Shown piece by piece: positions 44,798 to 53,865 of a stretch of DNA of 64,000 nucleotides. The stretch's first letter is position 1; each line of letters starts with the position of its first letter. The position numbers and the translations under genes were made by a program. The notes below the pieces were generated by a model that saw only the letters and a program-made list of their open reading frames with translations, did no database searches and was not told the DNA's origin. Origin of the DNA: GCA-2746605 sp963710615 (GTDB taxonomy: Bacteria; Bacteroidota; Ignavibacteria; Ignavibacteriales; Melioribacteraceae); the NCBI GenBank assembly GCA_963710615.1, contig CAVQBF010000031.1, forward strand, positions 62,001-126,000. The letters are read 5' to 3'.

Positions 44798-47700
44798 TTG
44801 CAAATCATTAAATCTCTAAATATCCTTATTATACTAATTATTTTATCTTCTGTAATTAGAGGGCAGATCAGTGAATCAGTTTTTACAAAGACCGATACCT
44901 TCAGAGTTAATTTCGAAAATCTTTATGAACTTACATCAATAAGTATAATCCCTCTTTCAGAAAAAGTAACTATTGGCAAAAAAAATATTAGCAAAAATGA
45001 TTATGTGATAGATCTATCATCAAACAGTCTTTCATTTTCGGACTCATTAACGTATTCAATTTTCGATACTATTTACGTAGAGTATTCAGCTTACAATTTA
45101 AGCCTTAGTAAGAAATATCAAAATAGAGTTTTAGTCCAGAGATATGATGATAAATTTCAGGATACTATTAGTGTTGTTAAAGCAAAAGATGTAGATCTCT
45201 CTTCAAAAGGGATATTTGGAAAAGATTTACAAAGTAGCGGCACATTATTACGTGGGTTTTCGCTGGGTACAAATAAGGATTTGGCAGTAAACAGCGGATT
45301 AAGACTTCAGCTATCTGGCAAAATATCAGAAGATATTGAAATTATTGCCGCATTAACAGATGAAAATACGCCTATTCAACCTGAGGGAAATACTGAAAGG
45401 CTGGAAGAACTGGATAAAGTATTCATAGAAGTTAAACATGAAAATGCTTCTGGTGTATTTGGCGATTATAATTTTCAAAACAATATCGGTGAATTTGGAA
45501 AAATTGATAGAAAACTTCAAGGTGTTCTTGGAAAAGTTAATATTGACAACTACGGCGGCAGTTTTGCATTTGCTTCATCTAGAGGAAAGTTTAATTCCAT
45601 GCAGATTGGCGGAATTGATGGCGTGCAAGGACCTTACAGGCTAATAGGAGCAAATAATGAAAATGATATTATTGTTATTGCTGGAAGTGAAAAAGTTTTC
45701 CTGGACGGGCGACAGTTGAAAAGGGGTGAGAATAATGATTATACAATTGAATATTCGAATGGTGAAGTGACTTTTACACCAAAAATTATTATTACATCAT
45801 TAAGTCGAATAATTGTAGACTTTGAATACACAAACAGGCAATATGAAAGAAATGTAATTGGCGCAAATGCTTTCGCTAATTTATTTGATGATAAATTAAA
45901 GATTAAACTTAACGCTTATCAAGAAGGAGATAATAGAAATAGTCCTATTGATCTTGCTCTTTCAGATTCTGATAAAAATATACTTTCTCAAAGTGGAGAT
46001 GATCCTTTTGATGCCGCGATATCGGGTGCAATTGAAATTGACTCTGATACTCTTGGAATATATTCGGTAAAGGATTCAACTCTTAATGGTACTCAAATAA
46101 AAATATATATTTATAATCCAGGTTCAAGTGAAGCCAGATTTAATGTTTCATTTAGCTTTGTTGGTGAAAATAATGGTGATTATGTTCGCGAAAGTATAGG
46201 AAAGTTTAAGTTCGTTGGATTAGGGAAGGGGTCATATTTACCGATCAGACTTTTACCATTGCCTGAAAAAAATCAACTTGGAAATATAGTTATAGATTAC
46301 TCTCCATTGGATCAGATTGATATAAAATTAGAATTGGCTGCTACAAGCTATGATCGAAATACTTTCTCACGTTTAGATGATAATGATAATAACGGATTTG
46401 CCAGATCTCTTATAATAAATATTAAACCCACTAAATTGAAATTCGCAGAATCTAATTATGGTAAAGTTTCAGCTTCATTTAAAGATAGATTTAAGGACGA
46501 AAAATTCAAAACAGTTGATAGAATTGACGAAATAGAATTTGATAGGAATTACAATACTGCAGGATCAGTTAATAATGAGGAGATCTTACGCGAATTTAAA
46601 CTAAATTATTTACCCACTGAAAATGTTAGTCTTTCCGGTCAATATGGATTGCTGAAACGTGGATCAAATTTTAATTCCGAAAGAGTTTTAACGAAACTTA
46701 ATGCGAATAATATTAGTAATATAAATTTACAGTACGATTATGATTATGTATCAACAGAGGCAACTATCCAAAATAGTAAATGGCTGAGACAAAATGGAAA
46801 CATCTCCTACAATATTTGGAAGTTGCAACCCGGATTTGAATTTCGTTCTGAAAATAAGGAAGAGAACTTAATAACAGTTGATTCGCTTCTAATTACTAGT
46901 CTAAAATATTTTGAATACTCTCCATTCTTATTTATCTCATTATCAAAAGGATTTAACTTTACCGCAAAATACTCTTTTACGAAAGAAAAGAGCCCCGATA
47001 AAGGGATCTTTGTGGATGAATCAAAAACTTATGCCCATACTTATTCTCTTAATTATCGAGAACTCAGAGAATTTACTTCAACAGTTGATTTCTCATTTCG
47101 AAAGAAAAAATACTCTGAAATATTTGCCCAAAAAGGTTTTGGTGATAATGAATCGGTACAAATAAGATCGCAAAGCCAAATTAAACTCTTGGACAGGATG
47201 ATTGACGGAAGCATTTATTATCAAACTTCATCTGAAAGATCTGCTAAACTGGAAAGAGTATTTGTAAGAGTTCCGCAAGGAACAGGAGGTTATTCTTATC
47301 TTGGAGATCTGAATCAAAATGGTATAGCTGAAGAAAATGAATTTGTCCCTGACCCTTTTGAAGGAGATTTTATACAAACTACGGTTCCTACAGATGAATT
47401 ATTCCCTGTAATTGATCTGAAATTCAACACTAGATGGAAAGTTGATTTTTCAAATTATTTTAAAAGCAATAATTATTTAGATAAAGCACTTAGTAGTTTA
47501 ACTACAGAGACTGTTTACAGAATTGAAGAAAATAGCAGGGTGACTGAACCTGAAAAGATTTATCTTATGAATTTTAATTATTTCCTAAGCGATTCAACAA
47601 CCATTAGAGGATTCAATTTTTTCCAACAAGATTTACATATTTTCAAAAATGAGAGAGATCTTTCATTTAGGTTTAGATTTACAGAACGTAATAGTTTAAA

Positions 47701-48253
47701 TCAATTTAGTGCAGGAATTGAAAAATCTTATCAAAAAGAGAGAAGTGTAAAAGTTAAATTTAGAATGGTTGATGAAATAAATAATGAAACAGAATACATT
47801 AATGAAATTGAAAATGTTGCAGCGCCAATAAATACGGGTCGATCTAGGAAAACTGTTTCTAATAAAATTATAAGTGATTTTTCTTATCGACCTTTCACTA
47901 ATTTTGAAATGGGGTTTTTGTTTTCCGTGGGCCGTCTTCAAGATAACTTTCCTATTACTCCGACAGTAATTGATGAAAATAAATTGAGTTTAAGATTCAC
48001 TCTTTCATTGCTGAGCAAGGGACGTTTAAGAATGGAAGTTGAACGAACAGAATTGTTAACAAGTACTAATGAGAATATAATTCCTTTTGAAATTACAAAT
48101 GGTAATTTGATTGGGAAAAATTATATTTGGAGAACTAATTTTGATTACAGAATTTCCTCTAATTTGCAGACTAACATAAATTACAGCGGAAGATTACAAG
48201 GAAAAGGAAGAGTGATAAATACTTTTACGGCAGAAGCCAGAGCATATTTTTAA
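44798..48253 (+). CDS. Large outer-membrane beta-barrel protein
   Basis: An 1151-residue protein with a signal peptide (residues 1-22, ending IRG/Q). N-terminal beta domains (about 25-130) precede a segment GTLLRGFSLGTNKDLAVNSG and LALTDENTPIQPEGN-like blocks, which I recall from other large barrels of the Bacteroidota/Ignavibacteriota groups. Long amphipathic strands continue to the final aromatic residue (AEARAYF), the usual C-terminal barrel signature. It probably spans the outer membrane. The start is TTG with a poor ribosome binding site. No plug or TonB box is seen. The NUDIX gene starts 15 bases after its stop. Confidence 0.72.
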   Translation: MQIIKSLNILIILIILSSVIRGQISESVFTKTDTFRVNFENLYELTSISIIPLSEKVTIGKKNISKNDYVIDLSSNSLSFSDSLTYSIFDTIYVEYSAYNLSLSKKYQNRVLVQRYDDKFQDTISVVKAKDVDLSSKGIFGKDLQSSGTLLRGFSLGTNKDLAVNSGLRLQLSGKISEDIEIIAALTDENTPIQPEGNTERLEELDKVFIEVKHENASGVFGDYNFQNNIGEFGKIDRKLQGVLGKVNIDNYGGSFAFASSRGKFNSMQIGGIDGVQGPYRLIGANNENDIIVIAGSEKVFLDGRQLKRGENNDYTIEYSNGEVTFTPKIIITSLSRIIVDFEYTNRQYERNVIGANAFANLFDDKLKIKLNAYQEGDNRNSPIDLALSDSDKNILSQSGDDPFDAAISGAIEIDSDTLGIYSVKDSTLNGTQIKIYIYNPGSSEARFNVSFSFVGENNGDYVRESIGKFKFVGLGKGSYLPIRLLPLPEKNQLGNIVIDYSPLDQIDIKLELAATSYDRNTFSRLDDNDNNGFARSLIINIKPTKLKFAESNYGKVSASFKDRFKDEKFKTVDRIDEIEFDRNYNTAGSVNNEEILREFKLNYLPTENVSLSGQYGLLKRGSNFNSERVLTKLNANNISNINLQYDYDYVSTEATIQNSKWLRQNGNISYNIWKLQPGFEFRSENKEENLITVDSLLITSLKYFEYSPFLFISLSKGFNFTAKYSFTKEKSPDKGIFVDESKTYAHTYSLNYRELREFTSTVDFSFRKKKYSEIFAQKGFGDNESVQIRSQSQIKLLDRMIDGSIYYQTSSERSAKLERVFVRVPQGTGGYSYLGDLNQNGIAEENEFVPDPFEGDFIQTTVPTDELFPVIDLKFNTRWKVDFSNYFKSNNYLDKALSSLTTETVYRIEENSRVTEPEKIYLMNFNYFLSDSTTIRGFNFFQQDLHIFKNERDLSFRFRFTERNSLNQFSAGIEKSYQKERSVKVKFRMVDEINNETEYINEIENVAAPINTGRSRKTVSNKIISDFSYRPFTNFEMGFLFSVGRLQDNFPITPTVIDENKLSLRFTLSLLSKGRLRMEVERTELLTSTNENIIPFEITNGNLIGKNYIWRTNFDYRISSNLQTNINYSGRLQGKGRVINTFTAEARAYF

Positions 48254-48268
48254 AATTGGAGATATAAA

Positions 48269-48739
48269 TTGAACATTTCAACCAACCTTATTGAAGCACA
48301 CATTGTAAGAATTGTGGATAATAAAATTGAATACTTATTGCTGCAAAGATCAAAAGATAAACTATACCCAAATATTTGGCAGATGGTTACAGGCAAACCC
48401 AATAAAAATGAAAAGGCTTATCAAACAGCAATAAGAGAAATTAAAGAGGAAACTAATCTTGCTTCATCAAAACTTTTTATTGTTCCACATGTAAATTCTT
48501 TCTACAACTCGTTTGATGATAGTATTAATTTTGTCCCGGTATTTTTATCTCTTGTAAATTGTGATGAAGATGTGATAATTTCAGCAGAGCATCAAGATTA
48601 TAAATGGGTCAAAAGGAAAATGGCAAAAAAACTTTTAGCGTGGCCAGGACAATCGGCAGCAGTGAATATTATTCATGATTACCTAACTAAAAAGAAAGAG
48701 AATCTAAACTTTATCGAAATTGATTTGGATAACAATTGA
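48269..48739 (+). CDS. NUDIX hydrolase
   Basis: A 156-residue hydrolase with a Nudix box at 42-64. It runs from Gly42 (GKPNKNE) through the REIKEET core to Leu64. The usual Gly near its end is Asn63. The enzyme hydrolyses a nucleoside-diphosphate-linked compound using Mg2+ held by the Glu residues. The short form and EYLLLQRS start recall dATP pyrophosphohydrolase NudB-like members, but the substrate is not certain. The start is TTG with GGAGA before it; no in-frame ATG gives a full N-terminus. It lies 15 bases after the giant barrel gene. Confidence 0.88.
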   Translation: MNISTNLIEAHIVRIVDNKIEYLLLQRSKDKLYPNIWQMVTGKPNKNEKAYQTAIREIKEETNLASSKLFIVPHVNSFYNSFDDSINFVPVFLSLVNCDEDVIISAEHQDYKWVKRKMAKKLLAWPGQSAAVNIIHDYLTKKKENLNFIEIDLDNN

Positions 48740-48753
48740 ATTTATAATACAGT

Positions 48754-49521
48754 ATGAAGCTTAAGATTATTTTATCAATATTTATTTCAGCCAATCTTTT
48801 ATTTGCACAGACTAGTGATAATTATTTTAATGAGTCATCGGATAACAATGAAAATGCTTACAAATTAAATCTGATCTATGGAATGGGAATTACCGCAGCA
48901 ACTTTTTTTTCATTATTAGTTGATAAGCCAGTTAGAAATGAAGTGTTAAAATCTGATGTAAATACAAATAGTGTCATGATGAAGGCAGGGCATATTTACG
49001 GAGATTTTTATTACAATCTTGGTATAGCAGGATTATTATATGCTTCAAATTATATTACAGACAATAACAAATATGGTTCCGCTGGTAAATCGCTTTTTGA
49101 ATCATTGCTAGTTGGAGGCTTAGCATCAATTTCAATAAAATATATCTTTGGCAGAAGCAGACCTTATAAAGAGGAAGGGAATACAAAATTTAATTGGTTT
49201 GAGACAAATAATATTTTAAATTCTTTACCGTCAGGCCATGTAATTACTGCATTTACAACGAGTACAGTTCTTTCTAATTATATTGAAAATTTTTATATAT
49301 CTATTGCTCTCTACAGTTTGTCCGGTTTAACTGCATATCAAAGATTAGCTACAGATAACCATTGGTTTTCGGATGTATTCCTTGGTGCCGGTATTGGAAT
49401 TATTGCTGGTTCTTACTTCTCAAATTTGAATAGATCTAAATTACCAAAATCGTCTACAATAAATCTTATTCCATTTGCTTCAAAGGGTAATTACAGTTTA
49501 TACGTATTTGTTGACATTTAG
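48754..49521 (+). CDS. PAP2-family phosphatase
   Basis: A 255-residue membrane protein with a signal-like N-terminus (residues 1-19, ISANLLFAQ). It has the three PAP2 motifs: KYIFGRSRP (C1), PSGH (C2) and RLATDNHWFSDV (C3, with catalytic His and Asp; the usual Ser-Arg start is Gln-Arg). Such enzymes remove phosphate from phosphatidic acid or undecaprenyl pyrophosphate at the periplasmic side. It starts 14 bases after the NUDIX gene, so it is the third gene of that group. Substrate choice between lipid and isoprenoid is open. Confidence 0.85.
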   Translation: MKLKIILSIFISANLLFAQTSDNYFNESSDNNENAYKLNLIYGMGITAATFFSLLVDKPVRNEVLKSDVNTNSVMMKAGHIYGDFYYNLGIAGLLYASNYITDNNKYGSAGKSLFESLLVGGLASISIKYIFGRSRPYKEEGNTKFNWFETNNILNSLPSGHVITAFTTSTVLSNYIENFYISIALYSLSGLTAYQRLATDNHWFSDVFLGAGIGIIAGSYFSNLNRSKLPKSSTINLIPFASKGNYSLYVFVDI

Positions 49522-49605
49522 ATATAATCACATTGCTCATCAGAAAATATTTAATAAATATTCCATATCTTTAAAATTGAGAAAAATTTAGTCAAAGGAG
49601 GAAAT

Positions 49606-50520
49606 TTGGATTTATTAGTTGTTGGTTCAGTTGGCTTAGATTATGTAGAAACACCATTTGGTAAAATTGATAATGCACTTGGTGGAGCTGCTACCTACAT
49701 TTCATTATCTGCAAGTTATTTTACAAAACCTGTAAAATTAATTGGTGTTGTTGGTGAAGATTTTCCTAAAGAGCACATTGATATGCTTGAGGAACATATG
49801 GTAGAGCTTGATAATTTAGAGATTGTTAAAGGCGGAAAAACTTTTAGATGGGGTGGACGTTATCATTATGACTTAAATGTGCGAGATACTCTTTATACTG
49901 AACTTAACGTTTTTGAACAATTCGATCCTGTTGTTCCCGAAAAACTTAAAAAAAATAGTTTTGTTACACTGGGCAATATTCTTCCTTCACTTCAGCAAAA
50001 GGTTATAGACCAGCTTGAAGGGGATAATTTTATTGTAACAGACACCATGAATTTATGGATTGAGACAACCTACGATGATCTTTTAAAAGTTCTGAAGAGT
50101 ACAAACGTTTTAATAATTAATGACTCTGAAGCTAGACTTCTTTCAAAAGAAGCCAATTTGATAAAGGCAGCAGCTGCAATCAGAGATATGGGTCCGGAGT
50201 ATTTGATTATTAAAAAAGGAGAACATGGCGCACTTCTGTTTAATGATGGAGTTATTTTCTCCGCACCTGCATATCCAATTGACTCAATTTTTGATCCGAC
50301 GGGTGCGGGTGATAGTTTTCTTGGAGGATTTGCAGGTTATCTTCACAATTCTGGCGATATGAGTTTTGACAACTTTAAAAGAGCAGTAATTTATGGAAGT
50401 ACTATGGCATCTTTCTGTGTTGAAAAATTCAGCACTAAAGGATTGGAAGAATTAGATAAGCTTCGTATTCATGACAGATTTTTAGAATTTAGGGAATTAT
50501 CAAGATTTGATTATGAGTGA
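49606..50520 (+). CDS. PfkB-family sugar/nucleoside kinase
   Basis: A 304-residue ribokinase-family kinase. The N-terminal signature is GSVGLDYVETPFG, with GGAAT as the sugar-binding Gly pair. The C-terminal signature is DPTGAGDSFLGGF, with the catalytic base Asp236. It phosphorylates a sugar or nucleoside using ATP. It starts with TTG behind a very strong AAAGGAGG site. It overlaps the following MtnA-type gene by 8 bases, so the two are coupled. That pairing suggests a shared substrate line such as ribose or methylthioribose-type salvage; the specific sugar is not resolvable. Confidence 0.9.
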   Translation: MDLLVVGSVGLDYVETPFGKIDNALGGAATYISLSASYFTKPVKLIGVVGEDFPKEHIDMLEEHMVELDNLEIVKGGKTFRWGGRYHYDLNVRDTLYTELNVFEQFDPVVPEKLKKNSFVTLGNILPSLQQKVIDQLEGDNFIVTDTMNLWIETTYDDLLKVLKSTNVLIINDSEARLLSKEANLIKAAAAIRDMGPEYLIIKKGEHGALLFNDGVIFSAPAYPIDSIFDPTGAGDSFLGGFAGYLHNSGDMSFDNFKRAVIYGSTMASFCVEKFSTKGLEELDKLRIHDRFLEFRELSRFDYE

Positions 50521-51502
50521 TTTTAAATCAATTGAGTTTAAAAACAATAAGCTAATCATAATTGATCAAACGCAGCTTCCGCTTCACGAAGAATATATTG
50601 AAACTGATGATTTTGATAGGATTGCGATTTCAATAGAAAGATTGGAAGTAAGAGGTGCCCCCGCAATTGGGATTGCAGCAGCATATGCTATTGCTCTTGG
50701 AATTAAAAATGGTTTTCAATTTGAAAATATTTTTAATCGTTTGGTAATAACAAGACCAACTGCTGTAAATTTATTCTGGGCCTTGGAAAGAATGAAGAAA
50801 GTTTATAAATCAACTCTGCATAAAAATGACGCCTACTTAAAACTAATTTCAGAAGCTAAAGCAATTCATAATGAAGATATTGAAATGTGTCACAAGATTG
50901 GGGAAAATGGGTTTAAAATATTTCAAAAAAAATCTAATGTTTTAACACATTGCAATACCGGAAAGCTAGCTACCGGAGGCGATGGTACAGCTTTTAATGT
51001 AATTAATTATGCATTCAAAAAAGGTATGGTGAAATTTGTGTATGCAGATGAAACAAGACCATTATTTCAAGGATCACGATTAACTGCATTTGAGCTTAAA
51101 AAAGCCGGTATCCCTTTTTCAATAAATAGCGATTCAACAGCAGCATTTTTAATGCAAAAAGGTAAAGTTGATTTAGTAATTACAGGTGCTGATAGAGTTG
51201 CTCAAAACGGTGATTCAGCGAATAAAATTGGTACTTATAGTTTGGCAGTTTTATGCAAACATCATAACATCCCTTTCTATATTGCTGCTCCTACTTCAAC
51301 TATAGATTTAAATTGTAAAACCGGTGATGATATCAAAATTGAATTTAGAGGTAAAACAGAGCTTAATTCATTCCGAGGGACTAAAATAACTTCTGATGAG
51401 TATGATGTCTTTTCTCCTGCATTTGATGTAACTCCAAATGAACTAATTACCGGAATAATTACCGAAGAAAAAATCCACAAACCAAAGTATAATTTTCTAT
51501 AA
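50513..51502 (+). CDS. MtnA-type S-methyl-5-thioribose-1-phosphate isomerase family protein
   Basis: A 329-residue protein using ATG 50513 (a TTG two codons earlier is also possible). Family motifs are VRGAPAIGIAAAYAIALG, the catalytic Cys147 in HCNTGKLATGGDGTA, ADETRPLFQGSRLTAFEL and the catalytic Asp227 in TGADRVAQNGDSANKIGTY. MtnA interconverts methylthioribose-1-phosphate and methylthioribulose-1-phosphate. Relatives act on other pentose 1-phosphates or ribose-1,5-bisphosphate, and the pairing with a PfkB kinase recalls those alternatives. The gene overlaps the kinase stop by 8 bases. Confidence 0.9.
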   Translation: MSDFKSIEFKNNKLIIIDQTQLPLHEEYIETDDFDRIAISIERLEVRGAPAIGIAAAYAIALGIKNGFQFENIFNRLVITRPTAVNLFWALERMKKVYKSTLHKNDAYLKLISEAKAIHNEDIEMCHKIGENGFKIFQKKSNVLTHCNTGKLATGGDGTAFNVINYAFKKGMVKFVYADETRPLFQGSRLTAFELKKAGIPFSINSDSTAAFLMQKGKVDLVITGADRVAQNGDSANKIGTYSLAVLCKHHNIPFYIAAPTSTIDLNCKTGDDIKIEFRGKTELNSFRGTKITSDEYDVFSPAFDVTPNELITGIITEEKIHKPKYNFL

Positions 51503-51514
51503 ATAAAAAATAGC

Positions 51515-52252
51515 ATGGCAGAAATAATTAAAGATGAAGCCATAATTTTAAGAAAAACTAAGTTTAGTAATTCAAGCCTTATACTTCAGCTTTATTCTAA
51601 AAATAATGGGAAAATTTCCGTCCTAGTTAAAGGTGCGAGAAGTTCAAAATCTAAGATTGGAAGTAAAATTGATATTCTCAATTACGTAGAGTTTGTCTTT
51701 TATAAAAAGGCTGAACGGGAGATTCAACTTGCGACAGAAGTTAATTTAATTGAACATTATCCTAAAATAAAGGAAGGTTTGGAAAAAATTAAATATGCTT
51801 CTGCCATTTGTGAATTAATATTGAAACTAATACCGGAACATGAAGCAAGTGAAAGAATCTTCAAAGGTTCAATTAAAATGCTAAATTATTTTAACAATTC
51901 AGAAGATGATGAGAATCTTCTGTTTGCAAAATATTTATTTTTCTTTATCAAAGAAACCGGCTTTGAACTTTCATTTGAAAAGTGTTCAATTTGTGATAAA
52001 GAATTAAAAAATAGTGAGCAGAATGCTTTTAGTTATTCCGAAGGAATAATTTGTGGCGAGTGTAACCAAGATAAAATGTTAACCTATCAGCTATCAGTGG
52101 AACTTTATAATTTATTCGAGTGTTTAACTAAGAAAAATAATATTGGCTATTACAAAAAAGAAAATATTGAAAATATAATTTTTATTTTAGAAAAGTTTTT
52201 AATTTACCACAACACAGAATTTAACGGACTAAAATCTCTAAAAATATTATAA
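51515..52252 (+). CDS. recO: DNA repair protein RecO
   Basis: A 245-residue protein. The OB-fold N-terminus (DEAIILRKTKFSNSSLILQL, GKISVLVKGARSSKSK) is followed by a helical region and a four-Cys zinc site (CSICDKEL and ICGECNQDK, about residues 157-187). RecO loads RecA onto SSB-coated gaps together with RecR. It starts 13 bases after the isomerase gene and ends 15 bases before the protease gene, so it sits in a continuous run. Confidence 0.92.
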   Translation: MAEIIKDEAIILRKTKFSNSSLILQLYSKNNGKISVLVKGARSSKSKIGSKIDILNYVEFVFYKKAEREIQLATEVNLIEHYPKIKEGLEKIKYASAICELILKLIPEHEASERIFKGSIKMLNYFNNSEDDENLLFAKYLFFFIKETGFELSFEKCSICDKELKNSEQNAFSYSEGIICGECNQDKMLTYQLSVELYNLFECLTKKNNIGYYKKENIENIIFILEKFLIYHNTEFNGLKSLKIL

Positions 52253-52267
52253 TAAAGGAAGGCAGTA

Positions 52268-53776
52268 ATGAAAGGACGTAATTTATTTGGAACAATTTCA
52301 TTGTTAATTGTTGGAATTGTATTTGGGGCAATTCTTGTTTCGAGTGCGGATCTTGTGAAACCTAGTAATGCAGAAGTTAAGATCGGCAGTGCTTCGTCTC
52401 CGTTGGAAAACATATCTCTAAATGATTTTAATTCAGCTTTTATTGAAGTAGCAGAGAAAGTCACACCTTCAATTGTTAGCATAACTGTTGTAAGTACAGT
52501 TAAAGATGATCCACACAAAGGATTTGATTTTGACATTCCTTTTTTCTTTAAGAGGGACGATGGGACACCGAGAAATAGACAAGGGGGAGGAAGCGGTGTA
52601 ATCATATCTAAGGATGGTTACATTCTTACTAACAACCACGTTGTAGAAAATGCCGTAAGTGTGAAGATCACTTTATTTGATAAACGAGAATTGGATGCTG
52701 AAGTAGTCGGGACTGATCCTTTGACAGATCTAGCAGTTGTTAAAGTTAAAGCAGATGATCTTCCAGCAGCATATTTGGGGGATTCAGATAAAATTAAAGT
52801 TGGTAGTTGGGTAATGGCAATCGGCAATCCTTTAAGCTATTTGACCTCAACAGTAACAGCAGGAATTGTTAGCGCTATTGGAAGGAATATCAATATAATC
52901 CAAGATAACTATGGTATCGAAGATTTTATTCAAACTGATGCTGCCATAAACCCTGGGAATAGCGGGGGTGCTTTGGTAGATCTTAACGGTGCAGTTATAG
53001 GTATCAATTCAGCAATTGCTACTAATGGTTTTGCTGCAAGTTATATTGGATATGGTTTTGCAATACCGATAAATATGGCAAAATCTGTAGCTCAAGATTT
53101 AATTGAGAATGGCGAAGTAAGTAGGGGATATATTGGCGTAAGTATCAAAGAAGTTGATGCAGCAACAGCTAAAGCGTTAGGACTTGCAAAACCAATGGGC
53201 ATAATGATTCAGAATGTTGTTGAAGATGGTGCCGCTTCTAAAGAAGATATTATTGCCGGAGATGTAATCCTTAAAGTTGATGGAAGAGATGTTAATCAAC
53301 CCAATGAGCTTCAGAGCTATATTGCAAGAAAGAGAGCAGGTGATAATGTTGATCTACTAATTTTTAGGGACGGTGATGAAATTACGAGATCTGTCAAATT
53401 AAAAGCTAGAGAAACTGATGAGAATAAAGACAAAGTAAATGTTGATTCGAAAAAAGAAAAGAAAAAAGATCCAAGTGAAATTAGTGAAATTACTTTTGAT
53501 GATTTAGGATTGACAGTCCGTGATCTCTCTGATGATATTAACAAGAAATACAAAGTTGATAACGGCATTTACATAAAAGATGTTAAACGATTCAGTAAAG
53601 CTGCAAATCAAAGATTATTTCCAGGGCTAGTAATTGTTGAAGTGGATAAAAAAAATATTGATTCTGTAGAAGATTTTGAAGATATTTTAAAGTCAAAAAA
53701 AGGAGATGCTATTCTTCTTAAAGTTCAAGATCAAGATGGAAATACAAGTTTTGTAGGATTAGAAATTCCGAACTAA
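52268..53776 (+). CDS. DegP/HtrA-family periplasmic serine protease
   Basis: A 502-residue protein with an N-terminal span or signal (about 7-27). The trypsin-like domain has His124 (TNNHVV), Asp154 (DPLTDLAVV) and Ser232 (NPGNSGGAL). Two PDZ domains follow, at about 280-380 and 410-500, joined by a Lys-rich linker (DSKKEKKKDPSE). Such proteases degrade and refold misfolded envelope proteins. A good ribosome binding site (AAAGGAAGG) precedes the ATG. Whether it is soluble DegP/DegQ-like or anchored like DegS is uncertain; two PDZ domains favour the former. A terminator follows at 53802. Confidence 0.93.
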   Translation: MKGRNLFGTISLLIVGIVFGAILVSSADLVKPSNAEVKIGSASSPLENISLNDFNSAFIEVAEKVTPSIVSITVVSTVKDDPHKGFDFDIPFFFKRDDGTPRNRQGGGSGVIISKDGYILTNNHVVENAVSVKITLFDKRELDAEVVGTDPLTDLAVVKVKADDLPAAYLGDSDKIKVGSWVMAIGNPLSYLTSTVTAGIVSAIGRNINIIQDNYGIEDFIQTDAAINPGNSGGALVDLNGAVIGINSAIATNGFAASYIGYGFAIPINMAKSVAQDLIENGEVSRGYIGVSIKEVDAATAKALGLAKPMGIMIQNVVEDGAASKEDIIAGDVILKVDGRDVNQPNELQSYIARKRAGDNVDLLIFRDGDEITRSVKLKARETDENKDKVNVDSKKEKKKDPSEISEITFDDLGLTVRDLSDDINKKYKVDNGIYIKDVKRFSKAANQRLFPGLVIVEVDKKNIDSVEDFEDILKSKKGDAILLKVQDQDGNTSFVGLEIPN

Positions 53777-53801
53777 ACATACGTGTCATATGTTAACCGG
53801 G

Positions 53802-53834
53802 AAAAAGCGTCTATAATTTATGGGCGCTTTTTTT
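53802..53834 (+). terminator. Intrinsic terminator after HtrA gene
   Basis: AAAAAGCG and CGCTTTTT flank a short loop region (TC-TATAATTTAT-GG), followed by TTTTTTT. It lies between the protease gene and aroC. Confidence 0.75.
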
Positions 53835-53865
53835 ATATTTATATTTCCAAAAGAAAAGGAGTTAA

